Assembly: GCA_034509425.1 (NCBI GenBank)
Contig: JAVTVJ010000518.1
Span: 124,001 to 188,000, forward strand
Direction: 5' to 3'
DNA length: 64,000 bases
From: Eopsaltria australis
Lineage: Eukaryota; Chordata; Aves; Passeriformes; Petroicidae
The first letter of the stretch is position 1. The number at the start of each line of letters is the position of its first letter. Below are positions 37,301 through 50,520 of this stretch, piece after piece. The position numbers and the translations under genes are program-made. Under the pieces are notes generated by a model that saw only the letters and a list, made by a program, of their open reading frames with translations, made no database searches and was not told where the DNA came from.

Positions 37301-38014
37301 TTTTTGGATGGCCTATGAAATGGACAACTTTAAAATTAATTAGATTGAAACAAAATTTTGTTTCAACATTGAGGATATAAAAGTTTTCCAATCAGTTTTT
37401 AAACTGAATGGCAAATATAGTAAGACAATATGAGGGCATCTGTTTCAATGCTGCAATTCTATAATACTTTTGACTACATATGAAAGATCACAGACTAAGT
37501 ATATCCGAAGGCAATATAATTATCCACATTTTCTTATATACAGGTTTATCTTAAACTATCTTGTTTATTCAGATACCCTTTCAAGTCTTTATATTTCCAT
37601 CAAATACTACCACAAAGATACGATAGTTTGAAGATTGTTTATATTTTCTCAGTCTCTAAATTGAATAATTGAGTCAATAAGTGAATATGTATTCACATTA
37701 AGAAAAGACAGGCTTGATAATATTGCTTATGCACTGGATTTTTTTTCCTTCTCTGCCCCCTCCCCCCCTGTATCTGTAGTTAACCAACCAATCATTCCAT
37801 TGGATTGTCTGACATTATAGATTGGAGCCAAATGAAATCAAACAATCAAGAAGAGAGTCCACAAAACACCAAAACACAAAGCAGTAATTCATTTAACTTT
37901 CAATGATTCATAGTGGTTAAAGATATTTGTCCTTCCTAGAGGACAGTTGAAAATCAATCTGAGCCTTTGCAACTTACATATTTCATTTCTGCTAAAATAG
38001 TGTACTATTTTCAA

Positions 38015-38430
38015 TCACAGGGCAGTTGAGGTTCAAAGGGATCTGTGGAGGTTGTCTAGTTCAATCCCCCTGTTCAAAACAAGGTCACCTAGAGCGGGTT
38101 TCTCCTGGGCCATGTCCAGTTGGGATTTTAATAATTCTGTGAATGGAAATTCCATAACCTCTGTGAAATCTTTACCAGTTTTCAATTATTCTCACAGTAG
38201 AGAAGTGCCTTTTACATTTAGGTGGAATTTATTTTATATTTGTGACTATTGCCTCTCACAGGAGAGTAACTGCCTGTTACTGGATACCACTAAGAAGTGT
38301 ATGGCTTCATCTTTATTACACGCATCAGAAGTTTATATACTTTGATAAATTCTCCTCTGAGCCTTTTCTTCTCAGCCTCAACTGTCCCAGTTCTCAGCCT
38401 TTCCTTGTTTGACAGATGCTCCATTTCAAG
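38015..38430 (-). mobile_element. Old CR1 LINE, 3' part
   Basis: The plus-strand read GGGCAGTTGAGGTTCAAAGG, TCATCTAGTTCAA-like, CCATGTCCAGTTGGGATTTT, CACAGTAGAGAAGTG, CCTCTGAGCCTTTTCTTCTC matches, in order, the reverse complement of a CR1 subfamily different from those above. Divergence is high, so it is an older copy. The frame 38052-38345 is a by-product. Confidence 0.85.
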
Positions 38431-41400
38431 GGAAAGAATGGGACAGGAAGTGACACATATTTCCTACAATGGGCCTGGACAATAGGAAAAATAAAGGAAG
38501 AAAAAGAGCATGGATTTCAGATTCAAATTAGGACACACTAAGACAACTAAGTGTACGTGTCTTCCGTAGATTGTCTATATGATAAAGCTCCCACCATCAT
38601 GGATGAAAATATAGAATTTAAACCAATGTCTGGATATTAGTCCCTTTAAATTTTCTGCTCTGTTTAGGTCTACCTGTACATCTCAAAGAGCCACGAATGG
38701 AATACTCTGTACTACAGTGGTACAGTAGGATAAACACAGGCAAGGAATGGCCTGAAGGAAGGTGAAAGATGGTCATTTTAATATAATTAAGACAGCAAGG
38801 AAAACAATTCACTTCTCACTAACAGAAAATTGTTTCTGTTGCTTAGACTCTGTCTGAAAAATGGTGTCTTAGCTATTAACAAGTTTATTACTTTAGTTTA
38901 ATCTGATTTTAATGAAAGACAATATATTTATTGTTTTTATTATTAGTGTTATTATTATTATCATCAGAATATTTGTATGCCAGTTCAATAGAGTTAAAAG
39001 ACTTCAGTTGACTAAACTACAGTGACCAAACTGTTATTAAAAATAAAACAGAACTTGCAGGGAAAATTTAGATATTCATTCATTGAAAACATAGGATTGT
39101 TACTTCTTTTTTTGTATGATTTTTAGAATTATTTCCCTTGCAGTGCATTCTATGCATTTGTTCTCCACCTATCAATCAAAAGAAAAGTGTGTCATTGATA
39201 AGTTTCTTTCAGGGCAAAAGCATGGAATATATAATGGTATTACATTCCAGAAAAAAGTGGTCAGTCTTCTTGGAAATATACAACATTTTTTAAAGGTTTG
39301 CACAGGTTCAGCACACGTGACATATTCGCCACAATATTTTTTTATGTATAATGGCAAGCAGTGATATGAAATGATTAATTATTTATCTTTCAGTAAATTC
39401 AGCCAAGAACAGTGTTTTTAGGATTTTTTTCTTTCCAAAAAAAAGTAAAGAAATTAAGTTCAGAGATACTGTTGGCCATTTTAATTTCCACAGTAATGCA
39501 GAACTTGTTTTGAGCCACAAAAATATTTTTCTGTGATATATTCAACATATTAAAAACAATAATTTAACAAATTTTGAAAAGGTGCTTGCTATCCTTTTTA
39601 TTGCTAAATTCTCTTGTGAATTTGTTTTACAGTTAGTAGATTTGCATAACTTTATTCTTCATGTTGGCTAAGGATGTCATTACAAAAAGCTCTTGTTAGT
39701 CCAATAAATTAGGATTGCTCATAAATCTTACCTGTTCACGTTGTTGAAAACTACAACACAGTAAAATTTACAGGTTTGTAAACAACTCTTTTATATTTGT
39801 CTGTTACTCAGTAGACCTATTTATACTGTTAAAGTGCTTTCTGCCACTTCATCTGCTTTGTTAATCTCAGAATGGCATAATTTATCTTTTCCTTGGTTTT
39901 ACTTTTGATTCAGTACTTAAATTACATGTTAAAATTATTTTTTTTTTTCACAAATTGAGTGCATGATTTGTGAGGTAGAGAAATCCTGACAAATTAATGC
40001 AGTTTTATATGGTTGTCTCTGAACATTTTATGTGTTTATATTTTTAAGTCTTTCACCTAATATAGGCTTGGATTTACAAGACAAGGTAGTTTAAATCAAG
40101 ATAAAAGAAGTAAGCTAATGGGCAGTGCTGTCAGGCTATAAAGAAGGTAACAAAAGGTTTTCGAAATAAACTTGACACAATTCACAGATATTTTATCCTC
40201 AAGTACGTGCTACACAGATGACTGGAATTTCAGAGGAATATATTTAAAAACCCAACCAACCAAACTGAAAGTCAGCAACATCCTGTTTACATTTCTAAGC
40301 GTTTTATAATTTGTGAGGCTCTGAAAATTCCTCTCTTGTTTTCTCCTAAGAGTTTCCTCTTCAAGCTTAATTTTGCCCAGAACAAACACGAATTCTACGA
40401 GTCAGTAATAGTCTAACCGGTTATTGATTATGGAATTTAGATTTGCTTCTTGGTTTTCTTTCTAATGAGTTATTGTGAATTTCATTCATTTTCATTCTAA
40501 TATGTAACCCCAAGCAATTTTTAAATCACTTTTATTCTCACCTACCAATGCAATCTTTCTGTGTACTTCATACCATTGGACATATACAAAGAAACTTATC
40601 AGTATTTGACTAGATATAAACAGTCCTAGAGTAACTGAATAATATTCAGATATTTATGTACATACATTGCTATCCCTAGCAAATGCTAGACTGAACTTCG
40701 GTGAAGCATTCAGTGTTTTTCTTATGTTTTTGAAGGAGCATAAGACATATACAGGAAAGGACACTTTTTCTGGTTGCTGGTTCAGTGTTTTGGCCATGAG
40801 CACAAAACTGTGTGGTCCAACAATGCACAGAGCTCAGACTACAGAGTATTTCAGCTACAACAGGTTTAGCTTTACATCAGCTAGTCTTTGGAAAGAAACA
40901 AACTAGTTTGGGCAGTTTTTTGGATTATCACAGACTGACCTACTATTGCATCTGGACAGTAGTCATTATCTTATGTTATTTTCAACATACTTAGGTAACT
41001 TTACTCTGTTACTCTACTATCCAATGCAGACAATCCTGAGGAGAAGTTGTGAGAGCATCTGTAGAAATCTAGCCTACAAAGTAAACCCTAACTTTATGGA
41101 CAGTGTTATATTTTATTCATTCCTTTCCTTCATTATTAGGGCAGGAAAAAAAACCCACAATGTTTTCCTCAAGTCTTCCCCATGCCATGCATTCTTCATA
41201 CAGTTCCCTTTCCTCCTGCAGTCTGAACTGCCTGTATCTCTTCTGGAGACGTCTCCACAGAGGTTTGATAGAGACAGGCAAACAGATTTATGGACTAATC
41301 ACTGGATTTATGGACTATAATCAAAGTCTTATATTCTGAGCATTTTTGGACACAAGCTACTTGTTCTCAGCAATGAACAAACATGACACAATGGATGATA

Positions 41401-41611
41401 ACCACAACTAAATAAATAATCATAATAATAAGCACTGGGAGTGACTATCATGAAGGATGTATAAATTTCTGTCAGACAGAAATTAAATTTTCTGCCTTTA
41501 ATAGTAGATTTCACAACTTCTCCTCCAGCTCTGTTTTCAGATTGTGAGGTATGGTACCCAAGAGGGTCACAGGAGGATTCAAAGAAGATTATAAAGTGTT
41601 TATACTAATTG

Positions 41612-41730
41612 GGTAGCATTAATTACCCAGCTGTTTCCAGCAATTAAAGGCAGTTTGCTGTTCCCAGGCTAATGGTACACTTGTAGACAATAATTAGAGC
41701 AGCTTCTTGTAGCACCTAAAGAGCAGCCCT
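41612..41730. promoter_or_regulatory. Candidate conserved non-coding element
   Basis: GGGTAGCATTAATTACCC contains inverted GGGTA/TACCC arms around ATTAAT. It is followed by AGCAATTAAAGG, GGCTAATGG and ACAATAATTAGAGC, giving at least four homeodomain-type cores in about 100 bases. Pattern impression only. Confidence 0.22.
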
Positions 41731-44635
41731 ATGTTTTGAGAGGGAAAAGAGCAAGAGGTTTCATCTGATATATTTTGTCTTCAAAAATTGGAGGAACTTA
41801 AAGGGACTTTTGTTAGAAAAAACACAGGAAAAAGATGATCTGCTGCTGAGAAAAGTAATAATAGTGAAGTTACCTTTTCTAAAAGTTTGTATTGAGATGG
41901 GAAACTAGTCTAGCTTTGGTCACACAACTAATTTAAACTAGTTTGTAAAAGGAGTTTTCTTTGTACAAACCCATTCAGGTCACAAAAGTCTTATCTTTTT
42001 ACTTCTCCTTTTAGGAAATACTTTACATTAAGTTTAACCTGAAGTCTATTAAAACTTCTATAACATAAAATCTAAACACGAAGACTCTCCACAAAACCAA
42101 GATTGTTGTGGCTGTTTGTGAAGTATAATTAAATGAGAGAAGTATTTATATATAATTTAATCATTTTGGTAATTCAATCTCTTCTGCCATTTAAGTGGTA
42201 TTTACTACTTACAGGATCTTCTATTATGTAAAAATCAGATATTCAGTCTCCTATGTCATGTGGGATCTTAAAGTGATATTCAGTTTTTGTAATTAATATT
42301 TTTTTTCTTCCAGTGACAGTTACTGCAACAGTAAATAAATACCCAGTACAGTGGCTTCTGCTGAGATACAGCAAAGAGTTTCAGGGGCATTTGTGTTATT
42401 CTGTTGTCCAGGATCATCATATTCTTGAAACCTGCTAGATATTCAAGCATCTAAAAAATGAAGGGGGCTCTCTAGGGTTCCAGTTCTCAGCATGTGCAGG
42501 ATCAAAGTATTGAATTCAGCACATCACAGGTCTAAGGAAATCTTCTTTCACTCTTTTCTCACAGCAGTTTTAAAAATGCCTAATACCTGCCAATAGCAGG
42601 CACAGGCAATTTCACTTTTAATGGTGCTAATGCTGTACAGGTTTTACACAATAAGATACCCATATGTAGTGCCTTGGCTCAGTTTTCCCTTTATTCTCTA
42701 CTGCATCTGCCATGTACATGTCCTAACTACCTGCCTGGAGGCTTTTTCTGTACGCTTTCTGTTACTTTGATTGAACTGTTGATTTGAAGATTCATTAATT
42801 TTATAGCCCAATGAATAGCCCATTTACTTTGAAAACAGGACTCTCAAATTCCACTCCTTCTCCTCTGTTTTTCTCAATTTCTGGATTAGTATTTCAGCTC
42901 CAGCAATACAAAACCAGTCATTATGTACAAGATATTGAGTACCACCATTTCTGGCAAAAAAAACAAAGAAAACAGAAACAAATACGGAACAACAACGACC
43001 ACCCCCTTTTAAAATTAAAGCAAGTACAATTTAAATCCAGAAGGGGGTTAGGGGTTGTAGTCTGTTTTCAGCAGTGATCTCTCCTATGTTTGCACTAATT
43101 AGATTTCTAGGAATTTGTATACCATCTTCTACCTAATGACTAACTGAAGCACCCTTTTTCTCAGCAAGGCTACTATTAAAAATGTGGTAAAGTGATTTGA
43201 TGGACATAAGAAATGTCTCAGAGGACTGATTGCTAAATTCCATATAGATTCAGAAAATACTCTGTACCCTGAAGTTAAAGAGTTTCCATGGAAGTCATTA
43301 GACTCTGATCCTGTGTCCGTTCGGGAGGCCTTTTGCAAGTTCTATGAATATACAATCATATCTCCTTTGACAGATGTAGAGGAAATCCTGAGAAAACCTT
43401 GCACATTTACAGAGATCCTTTCAGCACTTTCTCCCATACCACGTGCAGCTGCTGCATCCTGTCATGACTAGGTGTGCTGGGAACTGTGTTAGAACAAAAC
43501 CAGATCAGATCAAACCTCCTGTGTTTATGCCCATGCCTATGCCAAGGTTCTGCTTGATAGGTACAAAGGAAAATATCAAGTCTGGGTGCAAAACCCAAGG
43601 TGGCTAAGCCAAAGCTGATGTGACAAATGCTTTGAATCTGAGCCTTCTGGTCTGCAGAGGATGTCTTCACCAGAGCTTTCAATCCCACTCTTTCCAAATA
43701 AAGGACACTGTTGTCCTAGTCTCTGCTCCAAATTAAACCCAACACTCCTAGCAGATGATCTTCTCAGTAACTCCACAGTGTGGGCCATCTTACCTAGGGC
43801 CCAAGGTGTTACTATTGTCTTCATTTTCAACACAGTAAGGTGGATGGCCCTTAAAAATAAATCAGCATTCTTTTTTGCATGGGAAGTGTATTTTAACTCC
43901 CCAGAAAAAAGAAGACGTAAAGAAGGGCCAGATGTCAAATATACTGGTCTGAAAGGATTGAATGAGGGCTGACAGACTGGTACTGAGTGTCAGAGACATG
44001 GCTTCTCTGTTGGCAGTGTTTGTCTGGCAGGGATGGGTGCCTCAGTGCCAGAATGAGAAGATGCTTTTCTTTCAAATAGGCTTACCTTGGGCTGATATAT
44101 GAACAGGCCTACTGGGTGTTTATAACTCTGTGCAGTGTGATGACCTTCACAATAATGGGATCAATTTTGATTTCTCTGTGAAGTACTTGCTACTGGCATT
44201 GACTGGTAGTGGTCTGACTAGCATGGCACTGACCTGTGGATATCTTGGAATTGTTGTACAGCATCTGCAAACTTTTTAGGATATAAATGTGAGTTAGATG
44301 AAAATGAAGACAAAACTGAGAAAAAAAATGGAATCCTAGTGTCATGAAAATAATTTTATTTTCACATATGAGGGTAAGGGACAAGTTTTAGATGACTTTC
44401 AAGAGAAAGTGACAATAGTTCTAATGGTATACACATATACAAGGCTGAAAATAATGGCAGTTTTATCAAAACCCCAAAGGACTGACATCTTATGCTGAAT
44501 TACCAAAGCCTTCAGTTTCTGAAATGGGAAATTCAATTTTCCCTAAAAATAAAAAGAATAATTAAATGACAATTACTGAAAAATAAAGCTTAGGTGGAAT
44601 ACTGATTCCAAAAGGATGGCAGAATCTACATGATC

Positions 44636-44729
44636 AGATTTTACTCAAGACTTTTACTCAAGAGATGTTTTTTCTCTCAAGAGTGATGGAGTCACAAAGT
44701 GATTTTACTCAAGGTGGTTTTGCTCAAGA
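44636..44729. repeat. Degenerate TTTTACTCAAG repeat cluster
   Basis: Four copies of an 11-13 base word (GATTTTACTCAAG, CTTTTACTCAAG, GATTTTACTCAAG, GGTTTTGCTCAAG) with irregular spacing. It is a decaying local duplication. Confidence 0.7.
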
Positions 44730-47700
44730 CAGGTGATGATTGAACATAGAGAACAAAACCTGCACTAATTAGAACCAAAGAAAAACAGTCTTCCAGATGA
44801 CTTATGTGGAAATTTTATTAAGCAAATTAATAACTTGTCAGAGACAAATTCTGAAGGAAAATTATTTTTCAATTGAGAACACTTCTTGTCCTTTATTCAT
44901 TTCTTTTTACCGCAGTACTCAGACCTACCCAAAAAAGGACATTCCAGTGTCTCATCATCTCTAATGTCAGCATGTCAAATATTGCCTCAATCCATTCCCA
45001 ATGTCTTGTAATGCTCAAAGCATATCTGTCAATTTTATTCAAGAAAAAGGATTTCAGAAACATGATACCAACACCACACCTATTCCTCGGGGAGCAAGAG
45101 TGTCTATGGATCTCATGGCATGTTAGCATTAGTCTGTTGGACAGGTTCTCTTCTCTTTCTTTCTTTATAAGCATCAGCAAGATTTCAGCTTGTCCTGGGG
45201 CTACTAAATGAAATGAAAATAAATTTACATCAGATGTTTAAAATCAGGAAGTAGAAGTAGTGTTAAGTCAGAAAATATTAATACCAATTTGCCATGTGAA
45301 GCATCATTCAGGGAAATAAAAGCAAAATAGTCTAGATTCAGATTTTCTGTTATAATCCAAGCACATTCCATTATGGATGGCTTATGTCTTGTAGAGTACC
45401 TTGTCTTTGAAAATAATAACAACAAAGCCTCTAACAGAATATCTGCTAATGCACAAAACTAATCTCTATTCCAGTTTCCCGGCTCTTGCAGCACTCTAGC
45501 TTAAGCAAATGGACTAGCATGCTGTGTTTCACAGCAAAATGTATTACAATTAGATGCTTACTATATGTCAAGCATAGGTACTTCATTATCGATAAGATTA
45601 AAAATATATCTTGAGCATGCAAAAATCTGTGTTTGAACTTTCAGAATATAACATACAATCAATAAAGCTTTAAAAATAGGAATACGGAGAGTGGTTTTAG
45701 GCCATCTTCTCACCAACTCTGAGACCAACCATCAGCAGAAATACTCTTCAAGCAATATTTTTGAGGTTTTTTTTTAAAAAAACACCAGTAATTTGTTATA
45801 TAATTTTGATCAGCTATATTTATCCAGTTCTGCAAATCATGGAGAAAGAATTTCATGTCAGTATTGTTGCTCTTGGATATACCTTCTGTTCACAGCACAG
45901 GAGAACAGAGGTAAAATAAAATATCCATGCTAGGCCTATGATCTTTGAAGTTTTACAATCAAAGGGAGCATCTGACATTTAAACATAGTCAAGGTCTTTA
46001 GATCAACATTACACACTTTATTATGTTATTCATGGTAAGTTACTCAATTGAAAGTCTCTATTAGGACACAAAAGGAAATTTTAAAATAAATTCCTCAGTG
46101 ACAGAATCCTCTAAGAGTGGAATTTTCAAATAACTACATAATTTAGGAACACCATTTGTTGACAAATAATAGAAAAACTGCATAGGAGGATCCAGGATTA
46201 TTAAGCTACAACAACTCCTCTCGTTCATTGTATGAATTGGATGGTTCCCTCCTACCACAATGGAACAGTTTGTGATTAAAAGTTGAGACTAACTGGTAGT
46301 TTATATCCTTCATACTTTCATATTTCACTTTTGTGCATCACATTTAACGTTAATGCAGTGCAAATTCACTGCACGCAAACTGTAAACTGTGTTCCAAACT
46401 AGTCTAAGTCATATATGTGTATATTGTATGAGGAAATACTGTTTTACCTCTAACAATTACAAGACAGCTGCATTTAGTCATTTATTGGCGCTCTCTGAGA
46501 AGCATTTTGGAGAAGGTATATCCATATAGAAATTAAATCAAATAAATATAGCTGTAATTTCACAAATAGTTGATTGCTACCTATGACAACTAAAATTGTG
46601 GAATAAGCCTAAGGGAACATGATTTAAAAAAGATTCTTTTTTACCCTTTGTCTTGATGAGTAAAATTATTCTAAAATAAATATGGGAATCAGAATCTTCT
46701 CTTGTGTTTCTACTACTCTGGGACAGAATCAAAATATTGATCTGAGTGGATCAATGACCTAAATAAGCTATTTTACATGGAAAATCAAGGGCATTGTCTA
46801 TTCTTTACTTCTTGGTTTCTAGACAGTAGCTGTAGCTTTGAAATTTAGTAAATGTAATGTCATTTTTTCAATTTTTTTTTCACATCGAATTACCTTTGCA
46901 CATTTTTTCATTGTGTCAAACTATCTTGAAATACTTTCATGTTAGTACTTTGTAAAATCATGATATTTATCATTTGGAAAAGAACATAAATTTGTTGTAA
47001 AAACACTGCCCAAAGCAGACTGAGTTGCACTGTTAGTCTTTAAGTCTGATAATTTTTTTGTGTGTTGCAATTGTGTTGTGCTGTAGGCTATAGAATTTTT
47101 GTGCTTCCTTTGACTGCCACATGATTTATGATCCAGATCTTTCAAGATTATAAAAAGAATTTTTCTCACAAGTGATTTTAGTTTTAACAAAAACTGAGTG
47201 GGAACAAGGTTTGGGTCAATCACTGCACAGACTATCAGAAGAATCTATAAAAACTGACACAGACAGCTCTGTACGTGATGGTCTGCAAGGAAGTTATAAA
47301 CTTAGTTTAAAGACTTGTCAGAAGATCAGAAAGACTTTCTTCTTTATTTTTTCCCTTTGAGATAACTCAGTTTTTCTTTTCATACCATATACAGCTACAG
47401 TTACCTGTCTCAAAAGGTGTAGAAAAATGTTCTTCAAAATGCCTACTCAAAAGTCTGAAATATATTTGATGTCAATACTAAAATATTGTATCAACCTTCA
47501 CAGTATGAAGTTATAAAACATTATGTCAAATAAATCCAAAAGACTAATGAAATTTATATGTACATTGAAAATGGAAAACTTATTTTAACATGTGAAAAAT
47601 GCCCATAAATATGAAGAAAACATTTCTATTGCTATTGCATTTAGTAGTTCACTTTTTAAAACAAAATTTGTATTTTGTTATTCATTGTTTAGTTTTGGTT

Positions 47701-49358
47701 TGGGTTTTTTTTTTTATTTACTTCATAAATTTTCATGGATTGAAGGGAGGAAGGGAAAAAGGTCAGTAAGATTAAATATTGAATAACAGAATTTCTGCTG
47801 GAAGGAAGACTTATTGAAATCTGTGAGCATATGAAAATTTTGCATCTTGAAAGAAAGATCTGGTATAATCACAGTTAAAAATTGTCTGTCCATGTCTGAT
47901 GCCTGAAAGGATTAGATTTCTTGGTTTTCTCTGGTGTGTTTGGGTTTCTGTTGCTTGACTTACTTAGTAGTAGGAGTTGGGACTCATTAGGATTTTGCCC
48001 ACTTTTGACCTCAAACTCACAAAACAGAGACATTTGTTGGAGAACTAGTACAGGAGAAATCTGATTTCCTCTCAATATTGTTCAGAAAATGTGAAGCCCA
48101 TTCTTTTTCATTAGAATTTGTTAAGGAATTTGGGGTAACTCTGCAATCCCTTCCAAATTTACAATTGTCTCATTTATCCATTAAAAAATACATTTTGTCC
48201 GTATCATTCTGGACAGATGTAATTTCTTTGATTTTGAAAATATCATCTAAAATACACAGCAGAAGGTTCTTTATCTTAAGAACAGTAGCATGATACAACA
48301 CATGAAAAGAAAAAAAATAGTCAAGCAATTAAACATTTTGTGTTCAAATATAATGATGTGCTGCATTTTGGCATTATAAAATCTTGAATGATGTGACATC
48401 AAGAGCTTTTTTAATAGAAGAATGGCATTTCCCATATCTATGATGATTCTTAGTCCCAGTCGTCTGCAACCTAAGGATGCCAGCTGTTCCATGACATTTT
48501 GGTACAACTTAGTTTTGATCGTACTTGAAAAACCTTTAAAAGGCAAAGGTCTAAAAAACTGTCATAAGAGCAATTTAAAAAATCAAAATTACCAAGGATC
48601 TTTAAATTCTCTACCTTAATTGCATTAAACTAAGTGTGCTTAATCTTTAGAAGAATGTGTAATTAGAAAATATTGAAAAAATCAAATTGTAAAATGGGTA
48701 TTCTGTAAAGAAAGAAAAAAGCATCTTTTTATCTTGTTCAGCTCAGCAGCTTTCTTCTCACACAAGCAGCTGCAGTAAAAACAGCATTTTTTTTACTAGA
48801 CCCATCTGTGCTGTTCTAAGTGTGCACAGCACCTTCAGATGAGGTAAGCTGCATTTGCCAGCTTCTTGGGGAGTTCAGAGACACTACACTCATCTGTGGG
48901 AGCAATCCTCGGATGAAACTTTAGTTAAACTGAAATGAGTCATGACATTCTGTTTGACTCGAGTAGGACAAGTATGTATAAGACTCTTTCATTTTATGTA
49001 GTTTGCCTCCCAAGTCTAGTGTCCCGACTTTTGGGTAGCCTTTTTGAGGAAACAGGGAAGAAAAAGGGAATTATGGCAGCTTATAACAAAGTTTTTACGT
49101 TTCCAAGTCTTTGTAAGGATATGATTAGGGCACAGATGAAAATGAATAAGGAAAAGGAGTCTTGAGTATAAATGGGCTCCTGAACTGGCTCTCAGGTTTC
49201 AGCCTTGCAGTCTTCCAGGTCATCCTGCTGTGTTAAAGCTGTGCTGTATTCTGCTATTATTACCAAAGCTTACTTTCATGGAGTCAGTATGAGCTCCTTT
49301 TTTTTTTTTTTGCACAGTATGAAAAAAGTATGTGACATTCTCCTTTTACTTTTGCCCT

Positions 49359-49904
49359 TGTTGAGCTGGGATAGAGTTAACTTTATTCCCTGAGGCTGGG
49401 ACAATGCTGTTTGATTTGGATTGAGAACAATGTTGATAACACCCTGAGGTTTCAGTTGTTGCCGAGCACTGGTCAAGGACTCTTCAGCTTCTCACACTGC
49501 TCTACTAACAAGGAGGCCTGGGACTACAAGAAGCTGAGATGAGACACAGCCAGGATGACTGACCCCAAATGACCAAGGAAATATTCCATACCATATGACA
49601 CCATGCTCAGTACATAAACTAGTGGGAGAATTGTCTGGGGGCCATTGTTCAGGAACATCAGTCAGCAGGTCTTGAGAAATTGCATTGTACAACACTTGTT
49701 TTGTATATTATAATTTAAAAATAACTAATAATAAAATTATTATCATTTACTCTTTATTTTTTATTCTACTTTTATTTCAACCAAAAGAATTTCTTTTGTT
49801 TTTTTTTTTTTTTTTTTTTAATTCTCTCTCTGGTCCCAGTGTTGGGGGCAGAATGAGCAAATGTCTGTGTGGTGTTTAGCTGCCTGATAGACTGAACCAC
49901 ACCA
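49359..49904 (+). mobile_element. Avian LTR of a Lys-primed ERV family
   Basis: It begins TGTTGAGCTGGGATAGAG and ends AACCACACCA. In between, in order, are GGACACAGCC-like and GACTGACCCC words, ATTCCATACCATATGACACC, CATGCTCAGTACATAAAC (TATA region), GCATTGTACAACACTTGTTT, an AT-rich R region, a T run of 21 and GGTGTTTAGCTGCC near the end. This is a very common avian LTR type, which I cannot assign to ERVL or ERVK without a library. No second LTR or internal gene follows; instead a primer-binding site runs into tRNA-like sequence. Confidence 0.85.
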
Positions 49905-49912
49905 TCCCTTTT

Positions 49913-49987
49913 TGCCACCCATCATGGGGCATGAACCCATGACCCTGAGATTAAACTCTTGTGCTCAATCAAGTGAGCTAACCAAGC
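49913..49987 (-). repeat. Full-length antisense tRNA-Lys-like sequence next to the LTR
   Basis: Eight bases after the LTR, TGCCACCCATCATGGGGC (49913-49930) matches a tRNA-Lys1,2 primer-binding site at 14 of 18 positions. The similarity continues past the normal 18 bases through the T arm, anticodon arm and D arm to the 5' end of tRNA-Lys at 49987. On the minus strand it reads TTAGCTCACTTGATTGAGC (A-box region), TTTAATCTCAGGGTC and ATGGGTTCATGCCCCAT (T arm, B box). It is one base short of the full tRNA. Most differences are transitions. It is not a functional tRNA gene, because the acceptor arms do not pair. Confidence 0.8.
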
Positions 49988-50329
49988 ATTTTAAAATACA
50001 GTTTCATCAAAATTTTTTCCTTATTAATATGGATGATTTTTTGCTTTATTGCCGTTGATGAGACATAGAGCAACCATAGTAGTGATAGAACCAGCCAAGT
50101 GCAGCGGTGACAGATCCGGAACTGGCTGCAGCATAAAACAATTCACCACCAAACACTATCTCTCCTGCCCTGGAGAGACCAGGGACAGAGAGACAGATGG
50201 GGACCAAAGTCATTGACTAAATGAAGTCAATAGAAACTTTAAACGGATAGCCATAGGCTAAGGGAAAAATCATGGTGATCAGCCAGGATATATTGAAAAG
50301 GATGGGACACAGGCATGGCGTAAAGTATA
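49988..50329. other. Unassigned segment between two opposed LTR pieces
   Basis: It is less AT-rich than its surroundings, and on the minus strand it contains an AATAAA (GGCAATAAAGC) and a GAGACCAGGGACAGAGAGAC-type word on the plus strand. It may be the R/U5 part or internal part of the minus-strand LTR element to its right, but I do not recognise it. Confidence 0.3.
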
Positions 50330-50520
50330 TAGGGTAATATACAATGGCTATAATATACAAAACAAGTGGTGCACATTGCAATAGCTTACCACCTGCGCAG
50401 CCAGTTCTGAGCCCTGGACTCCTGAGAGCTTTCCCCACAGTTTATGTACTGAGCATGATGTAACATGGTATGGAATGTTACTTCAGCCAGTCAGCTGTCC
50501 TAGGTGAGAGAGGTAGAACT
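50330..50520 (-). mobile_element. Partial LTR, minus orientation
   Basis: The plus-strand AACAAGTGGTGCACATTGCAA, CAGTTTATGTACTGAGCATG, ATGGTATGGAATGTTAC and GTCAGCTGTCCTAGG are the reverse complements of words found in order in the LTR at 49359-49904. It is a second, inverted member of the same or a related family. Ends are approximate. Confidence 0.75.

Larger units (their letters stand above)
31471..38014. other. Long repeat-poor intergenic DNA
   Basis: I see no transposon and no convincing exon in about 6.5 kb. The longest frame, 36270-36710 on the minus strand (146 aa), has no family resemblance or clear context. Two segments (31931-32150 and 34090-34343) have the homeodomain-motif-rich look of conserved non-coding elements. 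Confidence 0.45.
38431..49358. other. Long repeat-poor intergenic DNA
   Basis: About 11 kb with no recognised gene or transposon. It holds a degenerate TTTTACTCAAG repeat at 44636-44729 and a homeodomain-motif-rich segment at 41612-41730. Frames of 90-124 aa, such as 40946-41320, 43576-43938 and 44873-45211, resemble nothing I know. Confidence 0.45.

Noticed and set aside
49355..49909. GCCCT/TCCCT as target-site duplication of the LTR at 49359
   Set aside because: Four of five bases match, but the right-hand copy lies where the LTR-to-primer-site spacer should be, so the match is probably coincidental.
49913..49987. Functional tRNA-Lys gene on the minus strand
   Set aside because: Mismatched acceptor arms, a missing base in the anticodon arm region and direct attachment to an LTR.
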